A stretch of DNA of 64,000 nt, taken from Zelopaecilomyces penicillatus. Lineage: Eukaryota > Ascomycota > Sordariomycetes > Hypocreales > Pseudodiploosporaceae. The notes beneath the pieces are model-generated. The model ran no database searches. It had not been told where the DNA came from and saw nothing but the letters and a program-made list of their open reading frames with translations. This document shows positions 20,851-32,131 of the stretch, piece after piece. A program made the translations under genes and the position numbers. Each line of letters starts with the position of its first letter. Positions within the stretch are counted from its first letter, which is position 1. The stretch spans positions 3,720,001 to 3,784,000 of the forward strand of contig VCCP01000002.1 of assembly GCA_005765155.1 (NCBI GenBank), in the 5' to 3' direction.

Positions 20851-22604
20851 ATGGCGAGAATAACATATCGTCCCAAAAAGCTCCAGGATCCAGATGAAAA
20901 ACTTGCAAAAGGTAAACATGCTACAAATCCCCAAACCGAAATAGTTCGCTTTTCTTACGCCATTGATTTGCAGATCACGATCCTGAAGCAAATGCGCCAG
21001 AGAGCGACGACCACGACAGTGCCAGTGGCCTGAGTGAGGATGAAAATGCTGGTACTGAGCACTACGTCACTGTTGGAAAGAGCAAGCTTCGAGATAAAGA
21101 GGGTGTCTCTCTCGGACGCCAATATCGAGGTTCCCGAGTCTCGCGAAAAGCCTTAGACCAAGAAAGTGAGGATGACGAAGATGAGGACGACCAATCTAGC
21201 AATGAAGAGTACGACGATCCTGAAACAGCTGATCTTGAGGCCGATGAAGCTCAAGCTAGCGATTCTGAAATAAGTAGCGACAATGCTCTTGCTGATTCGG
21301 ATGCGGAGCGTCTTGACTCTTTTGTGTTTCGTGGTAGTGCCAAGCCCAAAACTTCAAAACCCAAAGCGAAGAAAAGAGCTACTGCAGCCGACTATATGTC
21401 TTCTTCTGGAGAGGAAGAAGAAGGAGGTAGTGCGAATTTGAGCCAAGAGGAAATGAGCGACAGTGAGCTCGACGATGAGGATGATGAGGATGATGAGGAT
21501 GATGAGGATGATGACATGGATGATGGGCTTGAAGCTCTTGTCAATGGAGGCGGTTCCTCTGACGAGGAATCCCTGGGTATGAGCGATGAAGACGACGAAG
21601 ACGACGAAGACGACGAAGACGACGAAGAAGACTCGCAAAGCGATGAGGATGATGAGTCGACAAAAAAGAACGCCAAACCAGCCATGGACGCTTCGGCAAA
21701 TCACAATGAGGCCGATAAAGGAATTGCTATCCAACAGCAAAGAACTATTTACGATGGCCTTCTCAATATGCGTATTCGGCTTCAAAAAGCACTTGTTGCT
21801 GCCAATACATTTGCCACTCTGCAACCATCCTCAGAGACCGAGGCCGAGGCATACGAGGCCGCAGAAGAGGCTGCTATCAAGCTCCTCAATACTATAAGCG
21901 GCCTGAGAGTGAACCTGGCGCCACCCACCGTCGTCGGTGGCAAACGGAAACGAGACCTTGAAATCTCTATGGGCGAAGACGAGATTTGGGAACAGATTAA
22001 GGAGGAAGATCAAAGATCTATCAAGTTTCGTGAGGATCGGCTAGAGAAATGGTCACGAAAAGTGCAAAGCGTCAGTGTGGCTGCGCCGCACAAGCTGGGT
22101 GCGAAACCGAAGACTCTTCTCAGCGCCCTTCGCGAACAGCTCAACAATTCGGACGATCGCCTGATCAAGCGTACCCGAGTGGCTCGGTCTTGTGCACCTG
22201 TCCAGGCTGCCAATAAAGCTATCAAATCTGTGGACATTTACGACGATGCAGACTTTTATCAGCTTCTGTTGAAAGAACTTGTCGACCAGCGCACGGTGGA
22301 GACAGCCACGGAACACGCCAGCGCCGTGGCTTCTGTCATGCTTACCGCGAACAAGGAGGCCAAGACGCGCAAAGTGGTCGACAGGAAGGCAAGTAAAGGG
22401 CGCAAAATGAGGTTTACAGTTCACGACAAGCTGCAAAATTTTATGGCTCCCGAAGATAGACGAACCTGGGAGCAGGATGCGATTGATCGCTTCTTTGGTA
22501 CACTCTTTGGCCGAAAGATGCAATTGAATGAGGACGAGAGTGAGGATGAGGAAATGGAGGATTTGTACGCTGGAGATGGTGGTCTACGTTTGTTCAAGAG
22601 CTAA
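20851..22604 (+). CDS. BFR2: AATF/Bfr2 ribosome biogenesis protein
   Basis: Exons 20851-20911 and 20974-22604 (62-nt intron) encode 563 residues. The N-terminus MARITYRPKKLQDPDEK runs across the intron into HDPEANAPESDD. Long acidic tracts follow, including two runs of Asp-Glu-Asp repeats coded by 9-bp tandem repeats. The central AATF/Che-1 region includes TIYDGLLNMRIRLQKAL and EDQRSIKFREDRLEKWSRKV. The C-terminal TRAUB domain is DRKASKGRKMRFTVHDKLQ followed by APEDRRTWEQDAIDRFFGTL. In yeast Bfr2 belongs to the SSU processome (with Enp2 and Lcp5) and is required for 18S rRNA production. Length and domain order match the family. Confidence 0.93.
21474..21509 (+). repeat. Coding minisatellite (GATGAGGAT)x4
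   Basis: Four tandem 9-bp units encode Asp-Glu-Asp runs in BFR2. The codons are GAT/GAG, unlike the second array. Confidence 0.9.
21588..21623 (+). repeat. Coding minisatellite (GAAGACGAC)x4
   Basis: Four tandem 9-bp units encode another acidic run in BFR2, using GAC/GAA codons, so it arose separately from the first array. Confidence 0.9.
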
Positions 22605-23286
22605 GCTCATGCACATGTCACGTTAGAGAGAATAGAAAAGCTGTCATAGGCCTGTTAGATCTGGAGCCGCGAGTTGCATTGCATATGGATATCTGAGAAA
22701 TCATACAACTTCATCAAATATGGAGACAACTATATTGATCCTAATTGGGTAGGCGTATTGAAAGTTGTATAAGGCTTTTACGGAATACCGGAAATCCAAC
22801 CGAAGACGACTCGTCCCATTGACTTGTACCAAATAGGTTCCTGATCGGGAGTGGGACAAATCACTAATTGGTGGTGAAATATGACAAACCTCTGGCGCCA
22901 CGACCACTATTCTCGGAACAGCAGCTATTTGGTCCGCTATTATTGAAAAAGCATATACGAAACATTCCAGCCACCAGCAACGGTTCCGATGGTAATATTG
23001 ACTTGCGCGTCACAACGACAATCCGGTAGTCCGGATATCTAATCCACCTAAAATGCCAACGCCCTTTCCGATCTTCCGCATACACAGCGGCGTCGGTTTC
23101 CGTCGGTCCCTCCACTGTGCGGGACGGTTTCCGCCCGCTGGCCCATTCCCCACTTCCCAAAACTGCAATTATTCAAAGGGCAAGCCGTGGAAGCTCTCAA
23201 TCGCAACGAGCAAACATTTCAAACGCACATTCAGAATTGCAGTGATTGATCCTCGAAAGCAAAAACCAAAAAAACAAAACAAAGAG
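22605..23286. other. Intergenic, BFR2 3' end and fumarylacetoacetase leader
   Basis: The second half (23053-23286) is an in-frame open extension of the downstream gene with its own ATG; see findings. Otherwise nothing is recognised. Confidence 0.4.
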
Positions 23287-24667
23287 ATGGCTTCTACCGA
23301 CTCCTGGGTGCCATTGGATCGCAATGGCGACTTCTCCCTGCACAACCTGCCCTTTGGCATTTTCTCACACGGCAGCTCACAACCCCGCGCTGGTGTCCGG
23401 ATTGGCGAACATGTCCTAGATTTGTCGGCGCTCGCAGCCGATGAGCAGGCTCAGAAAAATCTGCCATCCATTCGCGACCTGGCGAGCGTCTTCTCGCAGA
23501 GTACTCTTAATGGCTTTGCCGCTCTGGGCCGTGGTGTCCATCGCGCAGTGCGGGATGATTTGCAGCGCATTCTGGGGCAGGCCACTGACTTGCCTGCGGT
23601 TCTCAAGGACAACGAGGGATTGCAGCAGAAGGCAATGATCCCGGCAGACAAGGTTAAAATGCATCTGCCTATGCATATTGGAGATTATACCGACTTTTAC
23701 GCTGGCTACCACCATGCCTACAAAGTTGGTGTTCTGTTCCGTGGTCCTGACAACGCGTTGCAGCCAAACTACACTCATCTACCAGTTGGGTATCACGGCC
23801 GTTCTTCCAGTATTGTGGTTTCTGGAACGCCGATCCGCCGGCCTCATGGCCAGCTCTTGCTGAACCCTGCGGCGAAGCCTCAAGTCCCCACCACAGGCCC
23901 CTGTCGGCGACTTGATTTTGAACTTGAACTTGGCTGCTTTATCGGCAAGCCCAATAACATGGGAGATGCCATCGGCATCGACCAAGCCGACGAACATATT
24001 TTCGGATACGTTCTGCTGAACGACTGGAGCGCCAGAGATATCCAGGCTTGGGAATACGTGCCACTTGGTCCCTTCAATGGCAAGAACTTTGGCTCAACAA
24101 TCAGCCCCTGGGTTGTTGTCCCTGAGGCACTTGAGCCATTCCGAAGCGAGCCGTTAGAGAACAAGACTCCCATACAAGACTACCTCAAGGAGTCACAAAA
24201 GCAGAATGTGTATAACATTAACCTGGAAGTCAACCTCTCAAGTAAGTCTCCACACTGAAGCCTCAGAGGAGCTGAGCCTCCCAATTATTTTATGCGTGCC
24301 GTCACTAACATCCGGACTTTCTACAGCCGATGGACAAGACAATACTGTGCTGACCAAGACGAGTGGAAGCAACGTCATCTGGTCGTTCCCCCAGATGATC
24401 ACACATCACACCCTCGGCGGATGTCCTCTGCGGACGGGTGATATGATGGGCTCTGGTACCATCAGCGGCGTGGAGGCACATGAGCGAGGCAGTTTGCTCG
24501 AGATGACTGAAGGCGGGAAGCAGGACATCACCGTGTCGGAGGGAAAGACTCGTCGCTTCTTGGATGATGGTGACAGCATCATCATGCGGGGATTCTGTGA
24601 GAAGAATGGCGTGCGCGTCGGATTTGGTGATTGCGAGGGCAGAATTGAGCCAGCGAGGGCCCTATAA
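23287..24667 (+). CDS. fahA: Fumarylacetoacetase
   Basis: Exons 23287-24241 and 24327-24667 encode 431 residues, the usual length for the enzyme. It cleaves fumarylacetoacetate to fumarate and acetoacetate, the last step of tyrosine and homogentisate breakdown in the cytosol. Seen are SWVPLDRNGDFSLHNLPFGI at the start, the active-site segment DYTDFYAGYHHAYKVGVLFR, HLPVGYHGRSSSIVVSGTPI, the metal-site FELELGCFIGKPNN, LLNDWSARDIQAWEYVPLGP and, in exon 2, WSFPQMITHHTLGGCPLRTG and DLMGSGTISG-like DMMGSGTISG. The start at 23287 is chosen from family length, although the frame is open further upstream. The other homogentisate-pathway genes are not in this window; a Zn2Cys6 regulator lies just downstream. 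Confidence 0.96.
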
Positions 24668-25333
24668 AATTGCTTCCTGCAAAGTGTGCCATTATTTAAA
24701 TATCTATAGGTTAGGTGATATCGGCCATCAATAACAAAAAAAAAATGAACAACGTGAAACTCAGGCAGCTGTCCGGAACCTATGAAGTCAGTGTGGGGTC
24801 TTAATAATACATGTACAGTAATGCAGAGGTCGATATCTGTTGTCGACCCCACTAACTCCGACAGACCCCTGGCAGAAGCATGTTCGTGAAACCCTGGTGT
24901 TGGTGTAGGCCAATGGGGGCCATTTGGATGACCTGAAGTAGCCACGATGGTGGAGCTCGAATGGCAACGGGGTGCTCGAGCGGCGGCGCCAGAGGAACAA
25001 TTGAGCCACGAACATATGCCTGCAAAGCGGATGCAAGCTTTACCCAAACCTTCAGGTTGCATGGCAAAAGCCGAAGCGCAAATCCGCATTGAGCTTCAAG
25101 CAACGTCGTATTTTTTACCTTTGCTGTGGGCACCGCCACAGGCTATCGCGAGCCTGTGTGTGTGTGTGTGTGTGGCAATGAGGGGTCACGTGCAGCAGTT
25201 TCTCGTGGAACAGCCGGGTCTGGATAGGCTGCCTGTCCCCTTTCCGCGCGCCTCGGCCGCCGGGGATGACTTTTTCGAAGAAAAAAAAACTGAGCGACCC
25301 AGAGCGGCAGTAACTGTCAATGGCCCTTGAGCC
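24668..25333. other. Intergenic with (GT)n and CACGTG
   Basis: This 666-bp spacer between fahA and a regulator gene contains a short GT microsatellite at about 25154-25174 and a CACGTG at 25187-25192. It is probably the promoter of the regulator. Overlapping open frames on the minus strand are shadows. Confidence 0.4.
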
Positions 25334-28110
25334 ATGGAGCAGATCGAGACCCAGGCCTCGGACCTGCGCTTTCTCGCCCAGGCGCCGGTTGCGCTGAGCG
25401 ATACTGCCAGCGTCACGTACGACACGCCGCAGCCACGGCCGCACGCCAGCCCAGGTTCCGCGACTTTCGGAGACAATTCCGCGCTTGAGGGCGACTCAGT
25501 GTTCAACGCCAACAAGCGCAAGTCGGTGGATGATGGGTCGGGTGGCACCAAGCAGACGAGGAGTAAGAGGAATCGGGTGAGTGATGCCCTTCTGCTGTCG
25601 CGATACGTGCTTTGGCATGCGCTGGTCGCCTTCGCTCTCGGATTCAGCGCACCTTCGGTCCATTTCATATGTGTGGCGCGTTGTGGTTTGCTGGATCAGG
25701 CGTACTGATGGCCCCCACATACTGTGTAAATGAAATACAAAGGCTGATGTTAGGTTGAACAGTATATCTCAATTGCCTGGTAAGCTGCTTGCAGTCTCTA
25801 CCAGTATGAGTAAACTCTTTGCGCATTGGTTGTTGGTTGGCTTGGCAGAACACCCAGTGCTATCGCCAAAGTCCACATCCATGGGGAATGACTGAATCGA
25901 AGCTGACCGGATTGCTCTTGTAGTAATGAGTGTAAACGGCGCAAGATCAAATGCAATGGGGAGACGCCATGCCAGCGGTGTGGCAATCTTAACCTGGCGT
26001 GCCTCTACGCGCCAAACTGCTGCTCCAACAACTTCAAGGATTCGGACGAGTTCAAGCAGATTGCTTCACAGCTGAGCCGCCTTCAAGATGAGGTTAACTT
26101 GCTCAACCAGACCATCAGGTCTTCGCAAAACGAAGGCCGCTTTGCAAACTCGACTGATCGTGGACTGACTGGCACAGCGCCTATTATTGCACCGTCTCCG
26201 TCACAGAGCTCCACGTCGGTGCCTCGAACAGATTTAAGTCTTAACAAACAGCCAACGCCATTCCAGGGACCTACGAGCATGGGTTTCAACTTGGATGTGG
26301 CGAATGCAACCATCGCCAACATGGGTTACAGAAGTCTCGAGGACGGTGGCGAAGACGACATGCCTTCCAGCGAGTTGCCCTTCCCGCTGACCAACGCCCA
26401 TTCTGACCCAATTTTCGAATTTGATAAAGATGAAATGGTACGATTGTGTCAGCTGCATGATGATGAAATAGGCATCATGTATCCTGTTCTCAATATTCAA
26501 ACCGTTATTAGCCATGCCAGAACTCTAGCACCATATATCGAATCAGTGAGAAACCAGCGATCGCACGAGTCTATTAACGACAACAAGACGCTGCAGCTCA
26601 AGATGGTCCTATGCTGTGCCCTAGTAGTTGAGGGCCATGGAACAAGTGACAAGGCTGCGCGGCTTTACAACAGTATGGAGAATGTGATTAATCGCAAGTT
26701 GATGTCGGACCCTAGCGAAGTGGCGAATTTGCCTTTACTCGCCCTTTTGGCTGGCTATCGCTTTCTTTCAAACGATGATGTACTCGCCTGGCGCGTCATG
26801 GGCCATGTGGTTCGACTGTGTCTTGAGTTGGGGATGCATCACAGGAGGGGATTAATGAGGATACAGAGTGATGTTGACAGAAAGAACGCGCTTAACAGTT
26901 TCTGGTCAGCTTTTGTTTTAGACAGGCGATGGGCTTTTGGAACTGGGTTACCATATGCCATCACTGACGAAGCAATCGACCCACATCTTCCTTTGCCTGT
27001 AAGTTGATGATTCTCGTCCCCTGCGTTTGAAGCTGTTACAAGTTCAAGACTGATCACAATATCAGGACGATTACCCGTATCTGACAGCTATGATTTCCTA
27101 TTCCCGGCTCGGCGCCAAAGTCTGGCGTGAGGTTTCCTACTTTGGGTCGGTTTTGGAGCAAGACATTCCAAAGGACAGGTTTGAGGTCCTAGACCAGGAA
27201 GTTTATGATTGGTATGAAGAACTACCTCATGAAGTCAAGATGGAAAAATGGGACTCCGAGATCCCGATGGCCTTTGGTCCATCATACAATGTCCAGCGAT
27301 TGAAGATCTGGACATATCTGAGATTCAACCAGGTAAGCTTTGACGTGATGTTGGATTAAACCATAAGATGGCTAATACGTAAACGTTGGTTAGATTCGTA
27401 TATGGCTATATACGCCAATTTTACACAGTGCCACGAGTATTATGGTTAGCCCCATACTTGCCCAGCGAGTTGTTGACCTTGCCAAAGATACCATCAGATT
27501 CCTTAGCCACATCAACAGCACGTCAAACTTATATCGAAAGGTCCAAGTCTTTTATCATCAGTTTCTCTCTTCTGCGATTGCTGTCGTGTTCCTCGCCTCT
27601 GTTCATGCCCCAGTGCGATTCAGCGCTGTGTGCCGCGAGGAGTTTTACATGGCTCTCGATTTGATCAAGGACCTCTCATCCAAGAGCTGGGTTTCGCAGC
27701 GCTTATGGCGCACAATCAGAGCTCTCAAGGATGTTGCGCCGAGATTTGGGCTCAACCCTGATGACGACCCTCATTCGACAGCCGCCCTTGGCATGATTGG
27801 CTTGGCCAGGGGTCATGTTGACCCGATCCCCATCAACCAGACGTCGTTCCAGCCTCTATCGGCATCTTCTCGGCAGCCAAGTCAAGGGCAGCTGCATGAT
27901 GGTATAGTTGATAAAAATGGCGAGCGGATCCAAAACGAGCTGTCGAGGGTTTTCGAGGGCTACGTTGGCCTCAATGGATTTCGGTTTGGCGGCGATGGTG
28001 AGCACCAAGTGTCGCAGAATCACACGAGCTTATCCACCCCAGACCCAGGGAATGGGATGTCTGGATCTTCAAGTGGGACACTATTTCAGCATTTTCGGGA
28101 AATGTTTTGA
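25334..28110 (+). CDS. Zn2Cys6 transcription factor with fungal-specific TF domain
   Basis: Five exons, 25334-25576, 25763-25779 (17 nt), 25924-26998, 27066-27332 and 27394-28110, encode 772 residues. The zinc cluster C-x2-C-x6-C-x5-C-x2-C-x6-C (Cys87 to Cys113: CNECKRRKIKC, then PCQRCGNLNLAC) is complete only after splicing; its first Cys codon is split between exons 2 and 3. A leucine-rich coiled coil (QIASQLSRLQDEVNLLNQTI) follows and may mediate dimerisation. The middle homology region includes LPLLALLAGYRFLSNDDVLA, VVRLCLELGMHHRR and LNSFWSAFVLDRRWAFGTGL. The C-terminus is Gln/Ser/Gly-rich, as in activation domains. The target is unknown; it lies 666 bp downstream of fahA, so a role in tyrosine catabolism is possible but untested. 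Confidence 0.9.
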
Positions 28111-28655
28111 ACATGACTGGCATGGGTGTTAGTACATGGATGCCATGGTATTGAGCATCGCAATTCATTTTGCAAAACCATGGGAGAGCAACCTGCATTT
28201 CTATTTTTTTTTATGCTTGCATGCAGGCAAGCTATTCCTAGTGTATAGATCCGCTATGTAGCCTTCCTTTATATATGTGAGTGATTCCTCTTCAGATATA
28301 AGAATACCCATCTTCCCTTGAATGACGAGGTGTAGCATGCAAAGTCACCAAAATCTGTGTCGTTTTATGTTTGTGTGATGACCATGTTCCTTGATTTTGC
28401 TCTAGTAAAACATTTGACTTTCTTATTGTGTTTCTTCGGAACTACTAGCAGTTCAGCCAGTAGCACTTTATCAACCCTTGTTTTGGCCATCGTGGTATAT
28501 ACCATGTTATAGACTTCAATTCATTTCACCAGTGTTACTAGTTTGTGAACTGACGAGTATTAAATGATGGTTGGGAAGTATCATGTGTATATACTACGTA
28601 AATAATTCATCAAAGATGGAGTTTCGTTACATTATCGTGCTTCCCTGTCTTGAAG
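28111..28655. other. Convergent AT-rich spacer
   Basis: This is 3' sequence of the regulator and of the small secreted-protein gene. No gene or repeat is seen. Confidence 0.4.
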
Positions 28656-29078
28656 CTAATCATCCGTGACATCGCGAGTCTGTTTAAACTTCATGAGTGC
28701 TTCTTCATACCGTACATCACTTGTGCCTGCAACCTTGCTTGGTGCATTTTTCGGTTGCATCGTTGAATTTGCATTGGCAGATTGGTACTGGCGGACCAAA
28801 GCAGGTATAGAAGCTATTGCCGGGTACCTTATGTTAGCATCACCCAAGCTGACCTTGAAAGGATGCTGGCAGAAAATGACGAACCAAACTACAGACTGGA
28901 TTGAACTAGTATTGTCGGCCCTTGCAACGGACTGCTGATTGAGACCAGCAACCACGGTATCCAATGCACTTGTGAATGCTTGACGCTGGATATCAGCGGT
29001 GCCTTCTGACTGAGGCAAGGCTAAGATGACTTGGCCTAGCGCCATGAGGGCGGAAACGAGAATGGTACGGAGAGACAT
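28656..29078 (-). CDS. Small secreted protein, unknown function (140 aa)
   Basis: The reading frame MSLRTILVSALMALGQVILA has a clear N-terminal signal peptide with likely cleavage near ALPQ. The mature part is polar and helical (QAFTSALDTVVAGLNQQ) with one Cys in the unspliced reading. The segment coding VVWFVIFCQHPF is unlike the rest and may be intronic. A GCTAAC followed by ATAAG lies near 28830, and an in-frame 69-nt intron is possible but needs a poor donor (GTCTGT), so the unspliced frame is given. It stands alone before a 3-kb gene-free stretch. It could be a small effector-type or cell-wall protein, but there is no recognised family. Confidence 0.5.
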   Translation of the reverse strand: MSLRTILVSALMALGQVILALPQSEGTADIQRQAFTSALDTVVAGLNQQSVARADNTSSIQSVVWFVIFCQHPFKVSLGDANIRYPAIASIPALVRQYQSANANSTMQPKNAPSKVAGTSDVRYEEALMKFKQTRDVTDD

Positions 29079-32000
29079 CGTACAGTACCCGCACGTGGAA
29101 CAAAGATTGAGATAATAAATAGTCTGGAGTTGTTTGAGCTTCAATAAAACTCAAGGAGCACCTGATGTGATATTTATATGCCCTTCAACAATCCTTCGAG
29201 CAATGATTCCAATGAGAGGTCGCAGTCGCGACGCGCCCAGTCAGGTTACATGGCATGTTTATCTCTCTGCATCTACGTCTGGAACCAACATACTGTATTG
29301 ATACCTGCGCGCACCCGAACAAAACCTATTTGCTCAAAGGCACAGAGCCGCCAATGGATGATGCCGGCAGAGTGCAAGGATACACCCAACGACAGTCTGG
29401 CGCAGTTGGTGATTCTTTATGAGCGGCAACTGTGTTGGTCACTCACTGGTGATGAAAAGTGATGGCGGGGTGATGAGAGCTGCAGGTCGCTGAAATGATA
29501 CTGATCTGCGTCTTGCCCCAGAAAGGACGGGCGGCAAGGGGCGGCAAGGGGCGGCTGCATGAATTATTGGACGAATCCGACAGTCAAGATCTGAGTGCAT
29601 TGCATTGTAACCTATTGTTCGCTGCTTTTCTCTGTTTGGCTGTGAGACAACAACGCTCACTGTGGAGAAGGGAACGGCAATAGGAGCTGGCTAGAAATAC
29701 GGCCCATCTCGAATCAATAGGAAAGAGAGGGTTCACGCCGACCACAATTAATTTGGAAAGCGTTGGCATGAGATGCAGAGGTTGTATGCAGGCTCAAACA
29801 AACATTATGCTGAGTATTGACTTGCTCGCTAGCTTCATGGTGTTCCAGCACTGATGCGCTTACATATATGTGCGAGCAAGGTTAGTTTTAGTTGAGGTCA
29901 GACGTAAAACCGTTTTGACAGCCTATTTGAGTGTGTGCTCCTACAAGTAAGGATGTCGCCAAGCCACAAGAGTCACGCTTGATTATATTAGCCGCATCAA
30001 TAAGCTTTGAGCCTCTGATAGCGCCCGCTGCCTCAATTGGAGCCAGCTCGACGGTGCTGTTTCTATTTTGATTCTCAGATTTTGCAGAAAGTATGCCTTG
30101 GCTCTTCATTTTCTAAGATGCTTTGCGGGATGCGTTATGAGCCCTGGGATAACGAGTGCAAGAGCTGGCTGTTAAAAGGATATTGTACCCGGTGATGTGC
30201 GAACATGACATTCTAACGAGAGCGAGAAAGAGGGTTGCAAAGGATGTACAGGAAATGGAATGACGATAATGTTTGTCAATAATTGCATGATTCCCATTAT
30301 TTGGGTGTATGGCCTGTGGCTATGACAAGGGTCCAGTTCTGAAATTGGAAATCATCGTCCACGTCGACCACTAAGAAACGAGTGGGTTTCAGCCTACTTT
30401 CGGGTCCCATGGGTCCAGATTCTTCCCTGACGACGAGATCTCTCCGAACCTGAATCAGCATCGGCATGTTTCCCGCGGGCACTGCGAGGGGTGTCCGTGA
30501 GACCAACCTTCAATATTAGCGACATGTGGCGTAGGGTTTGGCAAATTGCATGGCTCCACCATATCATCACTTCGCCTGTTAAATCAGTGGGTGGTAAAAA
30601 GGCTGAACAGTCGCGTTTGCAACCTGAAAGAAGATCCCCGGTGCCGGAGGCGATCAATTGGCAGTGACTACGGGAAGGGCGTCCGAGTCGTGATATCTCA
30701 CTGCTCACTGCTCACTGCTCACTGTTCACTGTTCACTGTTCACTGTTCACTGTTCACTGTTCACTGTTCACTGTTCACCGTACACTTTTCCCCCAAGACC
30801 GAGGCCCGAGACTGCCTTCAAAGCCCTTAGTGCGGTGGTTGAGTCGTGTTTTCCCTGGCGGTATGATAAGATGCTGAATCATTGGGTTAGAGGCCCGAAT
30901 AGTGAGATAAGCATAGAGTCAAGGGCATGTTTCAAGTATTCGCAGGTCGGTCTGATAAAGCTAGTTTAGTATTAGATAGACCGAGATAGCAACGGTCGGC
31001 GTGCCTCTCGGCTTGTCAGATCTAGTGTGGTTGGTGCTGCTTGCGAGCTGCCGAGCTCCGAATTCCGCTATCTTTCAGGGATATGGCGCCTCCCAAAAGG
31101 GTGGAAGGCAAACTAAGGATGCAACATTTGCAACATCCGCAACTCATATGGACTAATTGTTACGTTTTTGTTATCATTTTGTTGTCTTTTCTCCCCCTCC
31201 CTGCCTGGTGGCGGCAAGTTCCCCGCGGCCAAGCACAGAGGGACCATGGAGAACGCCCGCATGTTCCGATGTGTGGGCGCATTGGTCCGTGGTTGTAGTT
31301 ATGGGTCTCCCACCACCTTTTGGGGGTAAACCGAGACATGAGAGGGCTCTCAACTGACCCGATATGTGAAGTGTCACTTTCCGCCATTGCTTGTATGTCT
31401 CCTCAGCTAACGTCAAGTGGTTGCGCGTGATAGGCGAAACTGTCACTACTGGAGGAGTTTTGAAGAATGCGGTGAATGCGGGGGGTGTCGAGTCGGCCAG
31501 ATGAGGAATTATTTACCCATGTTAAGGCAACCAACCCGCCACACAGGAACCGCTTGCCAGGCTGCCTGGACTGCCGACCTGTCAACCTGTCAACAGGTTA
31601 AAGGTTTTAGCTAGAGCGGTTCTGGGGGGTCTGTGTTTGGATCTGACAGTGAGACGAGGTGCACGAAGTAACCTGAGGACTGAAAGCCACCTGTCGATCG
31701 GTGAAACTGGCAGTCGCTCTTGCTGCACCCAACAAATTAATTATTAGGGGTACCTGCCTAGTGGCCATAGACAGTTCCCTAGTGCAGCCAGCAAATACAG
31801 TGGTGTGGCGCTACCAAGCAACGCTACAGGCCGGTACCACAGCGCCGGGTAACCCTATGCCCAGCCTGTTCTAGAACCAGAGTTCAACATCAAGGAGGTC
31901 ACTCTTGCCCCAGCGGCCGCAGCCAGTGGAGCCACCGACTATCCACAGGCAGTTGCACCTTCCCGCGGGAAACCTGCCAGACCCTGAGCTGGCATCTGCT

Positions 32001-32131
32001 TCTCTCCCAGACCAACCAGCAGCCCACCGGCCAATCACCGAACCATCCAACCAACCAGTTGTTTTCTTTTCATCCATTCATCAATTCGTCCACAGTGTTG
32101 CATTTAGGCACTCTTCGCTTTCGCTTGACCT
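29079..32131. other. Gene-poor stretch of 3 kb
   Basis: No convincing gene is seen on either strand. It holds three adjacent GGGCGGCAA-type units (about 29529-29556), the heptamer array at 30697-30780, and GC-rich promoter-like DNA before the next regulator (31850-32130). Frames of 60-100 codons here overlap in several phases and lack start, signal or domain features. Confidence 0.4.
30697..30780 (+). repeat. Tandem heptamer array, (C/T)TCACTG x12
   Basis: Twelve contiguous 7-bp units run as four CTCACTG, seven TTCACTG and a final TTCACCG. The change from C to T at the first base is in one block, which suggests expansion of a variant unit. Confidence 0.95.
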
